Shown: in pieces, positions 1-8,595 of the stretch
Numbering within the stretch: the stretch's first letter is position 1
Layout of the letters: every line of letters begins with the position of its first letter
Assembly (NCBI GenBank): GCA_007694185.1
Contig: RECD01000100.1
Coordinates: 1 to 64,000 of the forward strand
Direction: 5' to 3'
DNA from: Planctomycetaceae bacterium
Lineage (GTDB): Bacteria; Planctomycetota; Planctomycetia; Pirellulales; Pirellulaceae
Length of the DNA stretch: 64,000 bases
Made by a program: the position numbers and the translations under genes
The notes under the pieces: generated by a model
What the model saw: the letters and a program-made list of their open reading frames with translations, nothing else
Told to the model about the DNA's origin: nothing
The model's database searches: none

Positions 1-322
1 AAGGGCGAGTTCCTCGCAAAAGGTTCCGGACACTTTTTTACCGCTCATTGCTAAGTTAACAGATGTGACAACCCCGCCGAACCGATGGTTCTGCAAAATC
101 GGATTAGGCAGCCCGTTCTTCCCAAGCGGCCTTTTGTGAACTTGGAAACTCGGCGACACTGGCTAGCCTATGAGGTGGTGGCCGGGTCGAGTCTCGCCGG
201 AGCGAGGCGGATCGACCGGCACCCGCGAACGGGGCCGTCGGGCAGCGAGACCGTTGACACGACAGCCTTTTTCCTCTCCCCCCTGCCGATCCGCTACTGC
301 GCCCCCGGGCGTGATTCCTGCC
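1..322. other. Upstream region without a supported gene
   Basis: This is the leader of the beta-propeller gene that starts at 323. Open frames cross it on both strands, but none has a recognisable protein or ribosome binding site. I see no convincing promoter, tRNA or repeat. The end of a gene lying to the left could be just outside the window. Confidence 0.5.
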
Positions 323-2038
323 ATGGCTCGATGTAAATCCATTTTGGCTCACAATACCCCTTGGGCCCTGATCACGTTGGCAACGGTGCTGGGGGCGATG
401 GCCTCGGCCGCCATGTCCGGTTGCGGAGCCGTTGCGGCAGATGAGGCCCAGGTCATGTCGGCGTCTTGGCCTCAATGGGGAGGAAGTTCGCGGCGCAACA
501 ATCATCCCGTCGGGGTCACTCTGCCGGAATCGTGGAAGCCGGGTCGGTTCGATCGGCGGACTGGTCAGTGGGACCGCGAAACGTCTGAAAACGTTCGCTG
601 GGTTGCCCAACTGGGCAGTCAAACGTACGGAAATCCGGTTATTTCCGGCGGCAAGGTTTTCGTCGGGACCAACAACGGGGGCGGCTACCTCGAACGCTTC
701 CCGGCCGAACTCGATCTCGGCTGCCTCCTCTGTTTCGACCTGGCGAGTGGCGATTTCTTGTGGCAACACAGCAGCGAGAAGCTCGCTTCGGGACGCGTTC
801 ATGACTGGCCGTTGCAAGGCATCTGCAGCACGCCGCTGGTCGAGGAAAATCGGTTGTGGTTCGTCACCAGTCGGGGAGAAGTGCGGTGCCTGGATACGGA
901 GGGTTTTCGAGACGGCCGTGACGACGGCTTGGCCGACCCTCCGGAAATCGCTGCGGACCCACGCGAGGCTGACGTGATCTGGGTTTACGACATGATGTCG
1001 GAACTCGGTGTCAGCCCGCGTAACATGTCGGCCAGCAGCGTGACCGTGTTCAACGATCTGCTGTTCGTGAACACCGGCAACGGCACCGGCGAGTCGGGAA
1101 CCGAGCTGCCGGCCCCCGAGGCCCCGAGTTTTCTCTGTTTGGATAAGCGGACAGGCGAGCTGGTTTGGGCTGACAATTCGCCCGGCGAGAACGTCCTTCA
1201 CGGGCAATGGTCGAGCCCCGCGGCGGCGGTTTTGGGCGGCGTCCCCCAGGTCATCTTCGCCGGAGGCGACGGCTACCTTTACGGTTTTCGGGCCGACCGA
1301 GGGGAAGCGGGCAAACCGGAACTGCTCTGGAAGTTCGATTGCAACCCGAAGGCGTCGAAATGGACTTTGGCCGGGGATGGCGATCGCAATTACTTGATCG
1401 GCACGCCGGTGATCTACGACAACCGGGTCTACGTCGCCGTCGGGCAGGATCCCGAACTGGGCGAAGGGGAAGGCTGCTTGTGGTGCGTCGACCCGACTCG
1501 CCGCGGCGATGTCTCGCCCGAGTTGGCAGTCCGCGTGGTTGACGGCGTTCCGACGCCAATCCCCCATCGCAGCCCTCGCGCGATCGATCCGGATGCCGGC
1601 GAAGCAGCGATTCCGAATCCGAACTCCGCGGCGATCTGGCATTACCGCTCTGCCGATTTGGATGGAGACGGCTCGATCGCTTTTGAAGAAACGATGCACC
1701 GTACGCTCGGCAGCGTGGCGATCGCCGATGACCTGCTCTATGTGATCGACTTGGCCGGTATCCTGCACTGCCTTGACGCCCGCGGGGAAAACGGGCAGGC
1801 TAAGCCTCACTACACGTACGACTTGCTGGCCCAGAGCTGGGGGAGTCCGCTGATTGCCGATGGCCGCGTTTTCGTGCCGGACGAAGACGGTGACATCACC
1901 ATCTTTCGGCTCGGGGCAGAGCATTCGGAGCCGATCGACGAGATCAACATGGGGGGCAGCCTCTACACGACGCCTTCGGCAGCCGGCAACACGTTATTTA
2001 TCAGTACCCGTGACAAGCTGTTCGCGATCGGAAAATGA
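323..2038 (+). CDS. Exported PQQ-like beta-propeller protein with an EF-hand loop
   Basis: The protein has 571 residues and WD-like repeats of the PQQ/pyrrolo-quinoline type (LCFDLASGDFLWQ, LCLDKRTGELVW, LHCLDARG), as in planctomycete outer-wall proteins of the PQQ_2 family. The start at 323 gives a clean signal peptide ending near SGCG, which could be a lipobox; the open frame extends upstream to 170, but that part is arginine-rich and not signal-like. Around residues 445-456 there is a perfect EF-hand calcium loop (DLDGDGSIAFEE) inserted in the propeller. The stop overlaps the start of the next gene by 4 bases, so the two are probably translated together. The ligand or enzyme activity is unknown, and no catalytic residues are evident. 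Family assignment is firm; function is not. Confidence 0.85.
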   Translation: MARCKSILAHNTPWALITLATVLGAMASAAMSGCGAVAADEAQVMSASWPQWGGSSRRNNHPVGVTLPESWKPGRFDRRTGQWDRETSENVRWVAQLGSQTYGNPVISGGKVFVGTNNGGGYLERFPAELDLGCLLCFDLASGDFLWQHSSEKLASGRVHDWPLQGICSTPLVEENRLWFVTSRGEVRCLDTEGFRDGRDDGLADPPEIAADPREADVIWVYDMMSELGVSPRNMSASSVTVFNDLLFVNTGNGTGESGTELPAPEAPSFLCLDKRTGELVWADNSPGENVLHGQWSSPAAAVLGGVPQVIFAGGDGYLYGFRADRGEAGKPELLWKFDCNPKASKWTLAGDGDRNYLIGTPVIYDNRVYVAVGQDPELGEGEGCLWCVDPTRRGDVSPELAVRVVDGVPTPIPHRSPRAIDPDAGEAAIPNPNSAAIWHYRSADLDGDGSIAFEETMHRTLGSVAIADDLLYVIDLAGILHCLDARGENGQAKPHYTYDLLAQSWGSPLIADGRVFVPDEDGDITIFRLGAEHSEPIDEINMGGSLYTTPSAAGNTLFISTRDKLFAIGK

Positions 2039-2430
2039 CCAAAACGGTAATCGACTGCGGAAATTGTGGTCCCGACTACAACGCGATCCGCAAGTTAGTC
2101 CAATCCCGCTTTGACGCCGTCGTTCTGCAAACGGATGCGTTGGAAGACACTTTGGCGCTGCTCGGGCAGCGTCCGGTCGACCTGGTTACGGTCAATCGAA
2201 AGCTCGATCGGGACTATTCCGACGGGCTGGATGTGATCCGTGGTATCAAGGCCGATCCCCGTTGGGCGCACCTGCCCGTGATGCTGATCACGAATTACGA
2301 AGAGCATCAGGCTGAGGCGATTGCCGCGGGTGCCGTTCACGGTTTTGGTAAGTTGCAGCTTTCTGATCCGGCGACCGCGTGCCTGCTGGAACCCTACCTG
2401 GGGGCTCCCAAGTCGGTCCCGTCACGCTAG
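2035..2430 (+). CDS. Degenerate response-regulator receiver-like protein
   Basis: This 131-residue protein has the CheY-like pattern of alternating strands and helices. The helix after the active-site loop (GLDVIRGIKADP), the threonine strand (PVMLITN, T86) and the lysine strand (GFGKLQL, K106) can all be aligned. The position normally held by the phosphoacceptor aspartate at the end of strand 3 (VDLVTVN) is asparagine 54, so aspartyl phosphorylation is unlikely. The ATG overlaps the TGA of the upstream propeller gene (ATGA), implying coupled translation. There is no output domain. It may work as a stand-alone protein-interaction module. It could also be a very diverged receiver of another fold, but the three aligned motifs make that less likely. 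Confidence 0.7.
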   Translation: MTKTVIDCGNCGPDYNAIRKLVQSRFDAVVLQTDALEDTLALLGQRPVDLVTVNRKLDRDYSDGLDVIRGIKADPRWAHLPVMLITNYEEHQAEAIAAGAVHGFGKLQLSDPATACLLEPYLGAPKSVPSR

Positions 2431-2502
2431 ACATTAGCTGGCGTGACCATCTCACCGTCCGTTTTCGAAACCGGCTTCGCCCATTATCGGAGTTCCGTTA
2501 GC

Positions 2503-3096
2503 ATGGTCCGTACCCAATCGACGATGTTGCCGCTTGGCACGGTGGCTCCTGACTTTTCGCTCGTCGACACCGATGGCACGACCATCGCGCGTTCCGATTT
2601 CGTCGGTAGGCGAGGTTTGCTGGTCATTTTCCTGTGCAACCACTGTCCGTACGTGAAGCACGTTGCCGACGGGTTGAAAAGGTTGGCCGACGATTACCTT
2701 TCCCGCGACATCGCGGTGGTCGGGATCAGTAGCAACGACGTGACCGCCCATCCGGACGATTCCCCCGAGATGATGAGGGCCGAAAAGGAGGCTCGCGGCT
2801 ACGCGTTCCCGTATCTTTTCGATCCGACTCAAGAGGTTGCCCAAGCTTACCGCGCGGCATGCACGCCGGATTTCTATCTCTTCGATGGCGACCATCGACT
2901 CGTCTACCGCGGCCAGATGGACGACAGCCGTCCCGGCAACGACAAGCCGGTGACCGGAGCGGACCTGCGGGCGGCTCTCGATCAGTTGCTGGCAGGTGGC
3001 CCGCCGTTGGAACGGCAAGTCGCCAGCTTGGGCTGCAACATCAAGTGGATCCCGGGGGCCGAGCCGGCCTACTTCAACGCGTCCGGAACCGGCTGA
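2503..3096 (+). CDS. Thioredoxin-family redoxin (AhpC/TSA-like)
   Basis: The 197-residue product has the redoxin opening (APDFSLVDTDG), the FVGRRGLLVIFLCNHCPY strand and active site with a CNHC pair, and the TPDFYLFDGDHRLVYRGQMDD segment carrying the cis-proline typical of the fold. It matches the planctomycete thioredoxin-family proteins with a C-x-x-C-P-Y centre. A GTG-started extension to 2443 is open, but the ATG at 2503 starts just before the domain and is preferred. It follows the receiver-like gene by 72 bases on the same strand. It lacks a signal peptide, so it probably acts in the cytoplasm as a thiol reductase or peroxidase. The substrate cannot be read from the sequence. Confidence 0.8.
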   Translation: MVRTQSTMLPLGTVAPDFSLVDTDGTTIARSDFVGRRGLLVIFLCNHCPYVKHVADGLKRLADDYLSRDIAVVGISSNDVTAHPDDSPEMMRAEKEARGYAFPYLFDPTQEVAQAYRAACTPDFYLFDGDHRLVYRGQMDDSRPGNDKPVTGADLRAALDQLLAGGPPLERQVASLGCNIKWIPGAEPAYFNASGTG

Positions 3097-3147
3097 AGTG
3101 GTGCCGTGAGCCGTTTCCCGAATGGTTCAACGGCCGTACCGAATGAC

Positions 3148-4767
3148 TCAGTCGCCCGTGTTGTCCAGGGCGGGGATCGGAAAGTCGGTCGAAGGGGTCC
3201 GGCAGGACATCATCAACGCTTCCAGGCTCGCCACCAACTCCGGGTGCTGATCGGCCAGGTCGGTCGTTTCTGCCGGGTCTTTGGCGAGGTCGAACAGTTC
3301 TGTCACCGCCGGTTGCTGCGGGTCTCTGGGACGCGGCTTCAAGCCGCGACGGATCGCCTTCCAGTCGCCGACCCGAATCGATTGCTGGCCGCCGTAACCG
3401 GCGAATTCTCGATAGAGAAATTTTCGCGGAGGCTGGGGCTTGCCGAGCAGTTCGTCGGCCATGCTGATGCCGTCGATGTCCGTGGGGATCGCTTCTGCAG
3501 CCCCCACGAGTTCCAGCAGGGTGGGCATCCAATCCTCGAATCCCGACACTCGGTGACTGACCGTTCCGGCGGCGATCCGGCCGGGCCAACGAACGATTGC
3601 CGGGACGCGAACCCCACCCTCGTACAGCGTTCCCTTGCCGTCCCGCAAGCCGCCGTGGGAGTTGAAGAACAGGCTGTCCGTCCCCGCCAAGCCTTCGTGG
3701 GTTCCGTGTAGCGGTCCGTTGTCACTGGTGAAGATGAAGATCGTATCGCGTTCCAAACCGAGTTCTCGAACCAGCTCCATCGTCCTACCGATCTCGCGGT
3801 CCATCCGGGTGATCATTGCCGCATAGGCGGCGCGGGGGCGGAAGTGGGGGATGTAGCCCTTGCCGCCTGGGTAGGGCGGGTCGTCGAACTGGCCGTCGTA
3901 TTCCGCGAGTGAGTCGTCGGGAACCTGCAGGGCGACATGCGGAACCGTTGTCGGCCAATAGAGAAAAAAGGGACGATCGGCCGATTCGCGGATGAATTTC
4001 AAAGCGGCGTCGGCGATCCGATCTGCTGAATAGGCATCACCTTGAAAACGCCGATAGCTGGCCGGGTCGGCCGGGTCTTCGTCTTCGCGAAACCGGTCGT
4101 GTGCCGGGAAGGCGGCGTTCGGCAACCGCAGCACCCGATCGTCATCCCACAGGTAGACCGGATAGAAGTTGTGTGCGACGGCCTGGCAGTTGTAGCCGAA
4201 CCAGCGATCGAAACCTTGACGCAGCGGTGCGCCGGTGGTGTGGGGACCGCCCAATCCCCATTTGCCGAAACCGCCACTGCGGAAGCCCAGCGGGCCCAGC
4301 AGTTCCGCGATGGTCAACTCGCCGTCTGGGATGGGGAATTGGCCTTCATCGGCGGGAATTCCGTCGACAAACTTTTGGGAGCTGATCGACCGATTGTCGC
4401 GGACGGTCGCATGACCGGGATGCTTCCCGCTCATCAGCACATTGCGGGACGGCGCGCAGACGGCGTTGCCCGCGTAATGCTGTGTGAACCGCATTCCCTG
4501 TGCTGCTATCCGATCGAGATGGGGCGTGCGAATGACCTGCTGGCCGTAGCACCCCAAATCGCCATATCCCAGGTCGTCGGCCAAAATGAAGATCACATTA
4601 GGCGGCCTGGTCGTCTCGGCCGTCCACCCGGTCGCGACTGTCGACAAGAGCAGACAATGCACCAGCAACAAGGTCTCCCACCGCGGGCCGCTTCGATAAA
4701 CCCTGCCGTTGTGTTGCCCTGTGCGACCGAGATGCCGCGAGCGTTTGTGGGGAGCGTTCGTGGTCAT
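3148..4767 (-). CDS. Exported sulfatase (arylsulfatase A-like)
   Basis: This is a 539-residue sulfatase. The first metal site is NVIFILADDLGYGD (around residues 57-70) and the sulfatase signature CAPSR is at 104-108, whose cysteine is converted to formylglycine by a maturation enzyme. A further metal and substrate motif is GFGKWGLGG, and the second metal site is FTSDNGP. A hydrophobic stretch at about residues 31-50 (LLLVHCLLLSTVATGWTA) serves as signal peptide behind an unusually long basic N-terminus. Such enzymes remove sulfate esters from algal polysaccharides and are abundant in planctomycetes. It is convergent with the redoxin gene. The specific substrate is unknown. Confidence 0.93.
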   Translation of the reverse strand: MTTNAPHKRSRHLGRTGQHNGRVYRSGPRWETLLLVHCLLLSTVATGWTAETTRPPNVIFILADDLGYGDLGCYGQQVIRTPHLDRIAAQGMRFTQHYAGNAVCAPSRNVLMSGKHPGHATVRDNRSISSQKFVDGIPADEGQFPIPDGELTIAELLGPLGFRSGGFGKWGLGGPHTTGAPLRQGFDRWFGYNCQAVAHNFYPVYLWDDDRVLRLPNAAFPAHDRFREDEDPADPASYRRFQGDAYSADRIADAALKFIRESADRPFFLYWPTTVPHVALQVPDDSLAEYDGQFDDPPYPGGKGYIPHFRPRAAYAAMITRMDREIGRTMELVRELGLERDTIFIFTSDNGPLHGTHEGLAGTDSLFFNSHGGLRDGKGTLYEGGVRVPAIVRWPGRIAAGTVSHRVSGFEDWMPTLLELVGAAEAIPTDIDGISMADELLGKPQPPRKFLYREFAGYGGQQSIRVGDWKAIRRGLKPRPRDPQQPAVTELFDLAKDPAETTDLADQHPELVASLEALMMSCRTPSTDFPIPALDNTGD

Positions 4768-5051
4768 GGCGGGCCGTCGGGTGGGAAGGAACGGATGACT
4801 GGCGAAAAGAATCCGCGAACTTCGTACCGCTGCAAGGCCCCGTCCCCGGCACCAGCGAACTAAACGAAATCGATCGAGACATCGCCCGATCCAAAAAAAC
4901 CGGCAGGTCGCGCGCGCGGGTCAACCGGCTGTTGATGATTTAACTGCGACCGCGAATCGGGTTCATGAACTCTCGCTCCGAAACAACCCAGTCGGGCATC
5001 CCGAGAATTGCGAACCTAGCCCTCGATCGGGGCCGACAGGCGGATTGTCGA

Positions 5052-5210
5052 TCAAGCCGGCGGCGGCGGTGGCGGTGGCGGTGTCACCTGATTGACTGCT
5101 TCATCGGGTACGTCTGTATTTGCCTCCGGCGCGGAGGCCCCGCCGCAACCGATGGTCAGCCCGCCGAACGCGGTCAGCATCAGTGCGAGGAAAAGTGAAA
5201 GTCGCTTCAA
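5052..5210 (-). CDS. Small lipoprotein with terminal poly-proline tail
   Basis: This 52-residue protein starts at a TTG (complement of 5208-5210), 9 bases after GGAG on the minus strand. It has a lysine-arginine start, a hydrophobic core (LSLFLALMLTAFGGLTIG) and a lipobox ending at C23-G-G. A short acidic linker follows, then eight consecutive prolines and a final alanine. It lies 87 bases downstream of a DUF1559 gene on the same strand, the usual planctomycete arrangement of a prepilin-like protein followed by a tiny lipoprotein. The proline run is encoded by a CCG/CCA trinucleotide repeat. Function is unknown. The lipobox and ribosome binding site argue that it is real. Confidence 0.65.
   Translation of the reverse strand: MKRLSLFLALMLTAFGGLTIGCGGASAPEANTDVPDEAVNQVTPPPPPPPPA
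5058..5081 (-). repeat. CCG/CCA trinucleotide repeat coding for eight prolines
   Basis: Eight successive proline codons (CCG or CCA) sit directly before the last sense codon and stop of the small lipoprotein gene. On the plus strand this reads as a GGC/GGT run. Confidence 0.9.
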
Positions 5211-5218
5211 GGCTAGGT

Positions 5219-5222
5219 TCTC
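5219..5222 (-). promoter_or_regulatory. Ribosome binding site GGAG deciding a TTG start
   Basis: GGAG lies on the minus strand with a spacer of about 9 bases before the TTG at 5210. It supports a TTG start for the lipoprotein instead of the longer frame that begins inside the upstream spacer. Confidence 0.55.
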
Positions 5223-5297
5223 CAAAATGGATTCACGTGGCGTCCGCGACCGGCGCGAGCACCACAACGGGCAGGAACAGTCGAAACAAGCAGAGCA

Positions 5298-6281
5298 TCA
5301 CTGATTGAAGGCTTCGTGGAGCCGGCCATCTCGTACGCCGGATGAGAACAAGAAAAAATTCCTGTCCACTGAGCCTGAAACCGCACGGACCGATCCGTCG
5401 AACAGGGTGAACTGGACCACACCGGGGTGCTGGGACCCGTACTGGTACCAGCCCGGCCGGGTCAACTTCGGTGGCAAACGCCAAGCGGAAGGCATCGGCC
5501 CCATTCCCATCCAGACGAACCCGAACAGCATTTCGTCTCCGTCAAAACCACCGAGCACCTCGCCAAAAGCGAACGTGTTGCTGGTCCCGTCGAGGACATC
5601 CGAAAAGTTGCGTTTGGAGCGGGGCCAGAAGGTGCCGATGTACTGTGCCCAACCGGCGTTGTTGTGAGCTTCGCCGATACCACCGGCTGACGCCGCGTAA
5701 TTCGTTCGCCCCAATTGTGGCATGTTGGAGCCAAAGTACCCCCCCGTGACTTCGGTGCCGATCGTGTAGGTGTAGGCGAACGTCCAGGTGTTGTTGTAGG
5801 GATTCGCTGAGGGGCACTCGTAAGCAGGCAGTTTGGTCTGAGCCGCTGCCCAAGCCGGGGCATTCAGGAACCAGTTTTCGACTCGCCCGGAGATTCCTGA
5901 GTAGGTCACCCCAGGAAAACGATCGACGCCGATCTCCAGTTCCGACTTCATCTGGTCGTAGAGCGCAGTCTGCTCCAGGTAGGGCAGCAGATATGCCAAC
6001 GTGCCGACGTACTGGTGATTGGCGGTGCTGCCGGCAGGCGGATTGGGGACCGGACCGAGAATGCCTGGGGGAAATCGACGGTGGGAATCATGGAAATTAT
6101 GCAGGGCCAAGCCGATCTGCTTCATGTTGTTCGAACATTGCATCCGCCGAGCCGCTTCGCGAGCCGCTTGCACGGCCGGCAACAGCAGTCCGACCATGAT
6201 GCCGATGATCGCGATCACGACCAGCAATTCCACCAACGTGAACCCTTGCGACGATCGTGGTTTCCGAGTGAATGTGTTCAT
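5298..6281 (-). CDS. DUF1559 prepilin-like secreted protein
   Basis: The protein has 327 residues. Its N-terminus is a type IV pilin/pseudopilin methylation signal ([15 protein letters not shown]) with the cleavage-site glycine and glutamate +5. It continues with the DUF1559 hallmark [15 protein letters not shown] and an [12 protein letters not shown] stretch, and ends with the typical [18 protein letters not shown] motif. The ATG at 6281 is preceded by AAAGGTGG. Many paralogues occur in each planctomycete genome; they are thought to be exported by a pseudopilin route, and their role is not established. The small poly-proline lipoprotein gene follows. Confidence 0.92.
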   Translation of the reverse strand: MNTFTRKPRSSQGFTLVELLVVIAIIGIMVGLLLPAVQAAREAARRMQCSNNMKQIGLALHNFHDSHRRFPPGILGPVPNPPAGSTANHQYVGTLAYLLPYLEQTALYDQMKSELEIGVDRFPGVTYSGISGRVENWFLNAPAWAAAQTKLPAYECPSANPYNNTWTFAYTYTIGTEVTGGYFGSNMPQLGRTNYAASAGGIGEAHNNAGWAQYIGTFWPRSKRNFSDVLDGTSNTFAFGEVLGGFDGDEMLFGFVWMGMGPMPSAWRLPPKLTRPGWYQYGSQHPGVVQFTLFDGSVRAVSGSVDRNFFLFSSGVRDGRLHEAFNQ

Positions 6282-6623
6282 CAGAACCACCTTTGCGAAT
6301 GTAAAAAAAGAAAACGACTCCAAGAAAACAAAAACTGTCCAAACTCTCAATCCGTTAAAAACCGGAGTGTAACCTTAAAAAAGTATGGTTTTTTCAAGAA
6401 AATTGAAAAATAACGGTCGATTCATCTTGAAAAATTTCGGGGTGCGGCCTAGTTAGCCAGCTCTGGATTAGGGTGCCTGCCCGAATTCGGGCATCTCGGC
6501 TTCGCGTCGTCCGCGCGGAAGTGGTAGCCGATTGAGTTCGGCGAAAACGCAAGACGCCGGCCCCGGACACCTTCTCGATTGAAATGATTTTGCGGATTTT
6601 GCTGGTTGTCCCGACCAGCGATC
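6282..6623. other. Intergenic region with an AT-rich leader and a palindrome
   Basis: About 340 bases lie between the DUF1559 gene and the upstream sulfatase, both on the minus strand. The part nearest the DUF1559 start (about 6296-6430) is markedly AT-rich in a GC-rich genome and probably contains the promoter. One minus-strand candidate is TTCTTG, 17 bases, TAAGGT, but it is weak. A 16-base perfect palindrome is at 6478-6493. No gene is seen. Confidence 0.5.
6478..6493. repeat. Perfect 16-base palindrome
   Basis: The sequence TGCCCGAATTCGGGCA reads the same on both strands. It lies between a sulfatase stop and a DUF1559 promoter region. No T-run follows on either strand, so it is not an intrinsic terminator. 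It could be an operator. Confidence 0.5.
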
Positions 6624-8243
6624 TCAACGGATCTCGACGGTAACCGTGTTCATCTGAGGAACGCCCGGCGTGCTCCGGCCGTCATCGATGATTTCCTGTA
6701 AGTGCTTGAGCAACTTCTGGGCCAATTCCGGCTCCTGTTCGATTCGGTTGTTTTGTTCGCCGAGATCCTCGCCGAGGTGGTAGAGCTGATAGCCGGACAG
6801 TTCCCTGGCTTCCAGGCTGCCGGGACGCGGTTGGCTCCAGCCGCCCGAATCGGGGCAGAGGAGCAGTTTCCAGTCGCCGAGTCGGATGGCGAAGGAGCCG
6901 TTGATGGAATGGGACACCAGCGACGGCCGGGGGAGGGATGGCACCGAGTCGGCCCGTAGCGCGCCGAAAAAGCTGAAGCTGTCCTCGGCGGTGCCGGCGG
7001 CAAACTCGTCATGTCCTACCCGATCGCTACCGGCGACCGCTTCGGCTGCGGTGGCGAACAGGTCGGTCAGGCAGATCAACTGGTCCGAGACCAAGCCGGG
7101 GGTGGCATGTCCCGGATAGCGGACGATCAGCGGGATTCGGTGTCCCCCTTCAAACAGGTCTGCTTTGTGCCCGCGGAGCGGCCCGCTGGGGAGATGGCCG
7201 TGTCGGGACAAGGTGTCGAAATCGGCTTGCGGGGAGCAGCCATTGTCGCTGGTAAAGACGAACATCGTCTGGTCGGTCAAGCCATGACGGTCGACCGCCG
7301 CCAGGATTTCGCCGACCGCCCAATCGGTCTCGATCACGAAGTCGGCATAGGGGTTGATCCCACTTTGTCCGATGAATCGCTCGGTCGGCAGGATCGGCGT
7401 GTGCGGGGATGCCAACGGGACGTAAAGCAAGAACGGTTGTGGGGAGCCGTCACCGTCGCTCGCGGCGACCCGGCTGTCGATGTATTCGACCGATTTTTTG
7501 GCCAGCATCGGCAGCACATCGGCCGCGTCAAAACCGGGTGCGGTCGGGCCCTGGCGAGTTCGCCCGGGTTCTCGACCGAGCATCATCGGAAAGTCGCGGT
7601 CTTCGCTCGGAAACTCGGTGACGCGGTCGTTTTCGATGTATGCGTAGGGGACCATGTCGAGCGACGCGCTGATGCCGAAAAAATGGTCGAATCCGACGCT
7701 GTTCGGCCCTGATTCGATCGGCGCCGCGTAGTCGACGGCGAATACCTGATCACGGGACTCGATCCCGAGCTCCGTCACTCGGCCCCCCGGTTTGACCTGC
7801 CAATCCATCCCCAAGTGCCACTTGCCGATGCAGGCGGTGTGATACCCCTGTCGCCGCAACCATTCTGCCATCGTGATCCGATCGGGCTCGATCAGCCTCG
7901 GGCTGAGTCCACCCAAGACGCCCCGTTGCAGCCGACTTCGCCAGTTGTACCGACCGGTCAGCAAGCCATAGCGGGTCGGCGTGCAGACGGAGGAACTGGA
8001 GTGCGCGTCGGTGAATCGGACCCCATCGGCAGCCAGCCGGTCGAGATTCGGGGTGGCGATTTTCCCCCCGAAACAGCTCAGGTCGGCATATCCCAAGTCA
8101 TCGGCCAAGATCACGACCAGGTTGGGAGGCGTCGCGTGGGCGGCCGGACAGTGGCTGATCACCTGGGTCGCGATCCAGGCCGAGACAAACAGAGCCGACG
8201 AGGACTGGCGGGCTAGCGATGCCAGAATTTGGAAAGGCGGCAT
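6624..8243 (-). CDS. Exported sulfatase
   Basis: The 539-residue enzyme has a signal-type N-terminus ending near AHA, the first metal site LVVILADDLGYADLSCFGG, and the CTPTR signature at 87-91 (formylglycine site, C-x-P-x-R type). It also has the IGKWHLG substrate/metal motif and FTSDNGC. The order and length agree with arylsulfatase-A/GALNS-like enzymes. It probably acts in the periplasm on a sulfated glycan. The neighbours give no substrate clue. It is the second of three sulfatases in the window, and its sequence is clearly different from the one at 3148. Confidence 0.93.
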   Translation of the reverse strand: MPPFQILASLARQSSSALFVSAWIATQVISHCPAAHATPPNLVVILADDLGYADLSCFGGKIATPNLDRLAADGVRFTDAHSSSSVCTPTRYGLLTGRYNWRSRLQRGVLGGLSPRLIEPDRITMAEWLRRQGYHTACIGKWHLGMDWQVKPGGRVTELGIESRDQVFAVDYAAPIESGPNSVGFDHFFGISASLDMVPYAYIENDRVTEFPSEDRDFPMMLGREPGRTRQGPTAPGFDAADVLPMLAKKSVEYIDSRVAASDGDGSPQPFLLYVPLASPHTPILPTERFIGQSGINPYADFVIETDWAVGEILAAVDRHGLTDQTMFVFTSDNGCSPQADFDTLSRHGHLPSGPLRGHKADLFEGGHRIPLIVRYPGHATPGLVSDQLICLTDLFATAAEAVAGSDRVGHDEFAAGTAEDSFSFFGALRADSVPSLPRPSLVSHSINGSFAIRLGDWKLLLCPDSGGWSQPRPGSLEARELSGYQLYHLGEDLGEQNNRIEQEPELAQKLLKHLQEIIDDGRSTPGVPQMNTVTVEIR

Positions 8244-8595
8244 GGTGTGGGGTTTCCGAATGAAAAACGAAGTGAGGAGGAGAAAGTGGGGTCGGGCGAG
8301 GGGTTGGGTCAGTCTGCCGGTCGCTCAGGGCAGAAACAGTCCTTTGCCGGAGCGAGTAGAACCCGTTTCAGGCGACCGCGGGTTAGGGGTCCATTGTAAG
8401 CTTTCCATGGCGTTTCCATGCCGTTTTCCCGTCCTTGAAGTTGCACCGCTCGTAGGAATGAAGCAAACTTGTTCGGATGGGTTACCGGATTGGGCTGTTC
8501 CGCGAGCCCGTTGATTTGTCAAATGGGGAGCCGATCACTGATTGAACACCCGCTCCATTAATCCGAACCGTAGGCGTCGTCGCGCGATCTCACCC
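8244..8595. other. Divergent intergenic region
   Basis: This 352-base region separates the sulfatase (minus) from accD (plus). It contains a pair of adjacent 11-base repeats at 8402-8423. A TTG at 8542, 11 bases after GGGAG, could extend accD by 18 codons. No other gene is seen. Confidence 0.5.
8402..8423. repeat. Two adjacent 11-base near-identical repeats
   Basis: TTTCCATGGCG is followed at once by TTTCCATGCCG, with one mismatch. It lies about 120-190 bases upstream of accD. Confidence 0.6.

Noticed and set aside
104-1924. 606-residue minus-strand open frame
   Set aside because: It is antisense to the beta-propeller gene over its whole length, has no recognisable domain and is arginine/proline/glycine-rich. 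GC-rich coding on the plus strand produces long antisense frames.
6601-6619. Hairpin directly after the sulfatase stop, as a terminator
   Set aside because: The stem GCTGGT/ACCAGC is clear, but the sequence that follows on the minus strand is A-rich and not T-rich, so it is not an intrinsic terminator.
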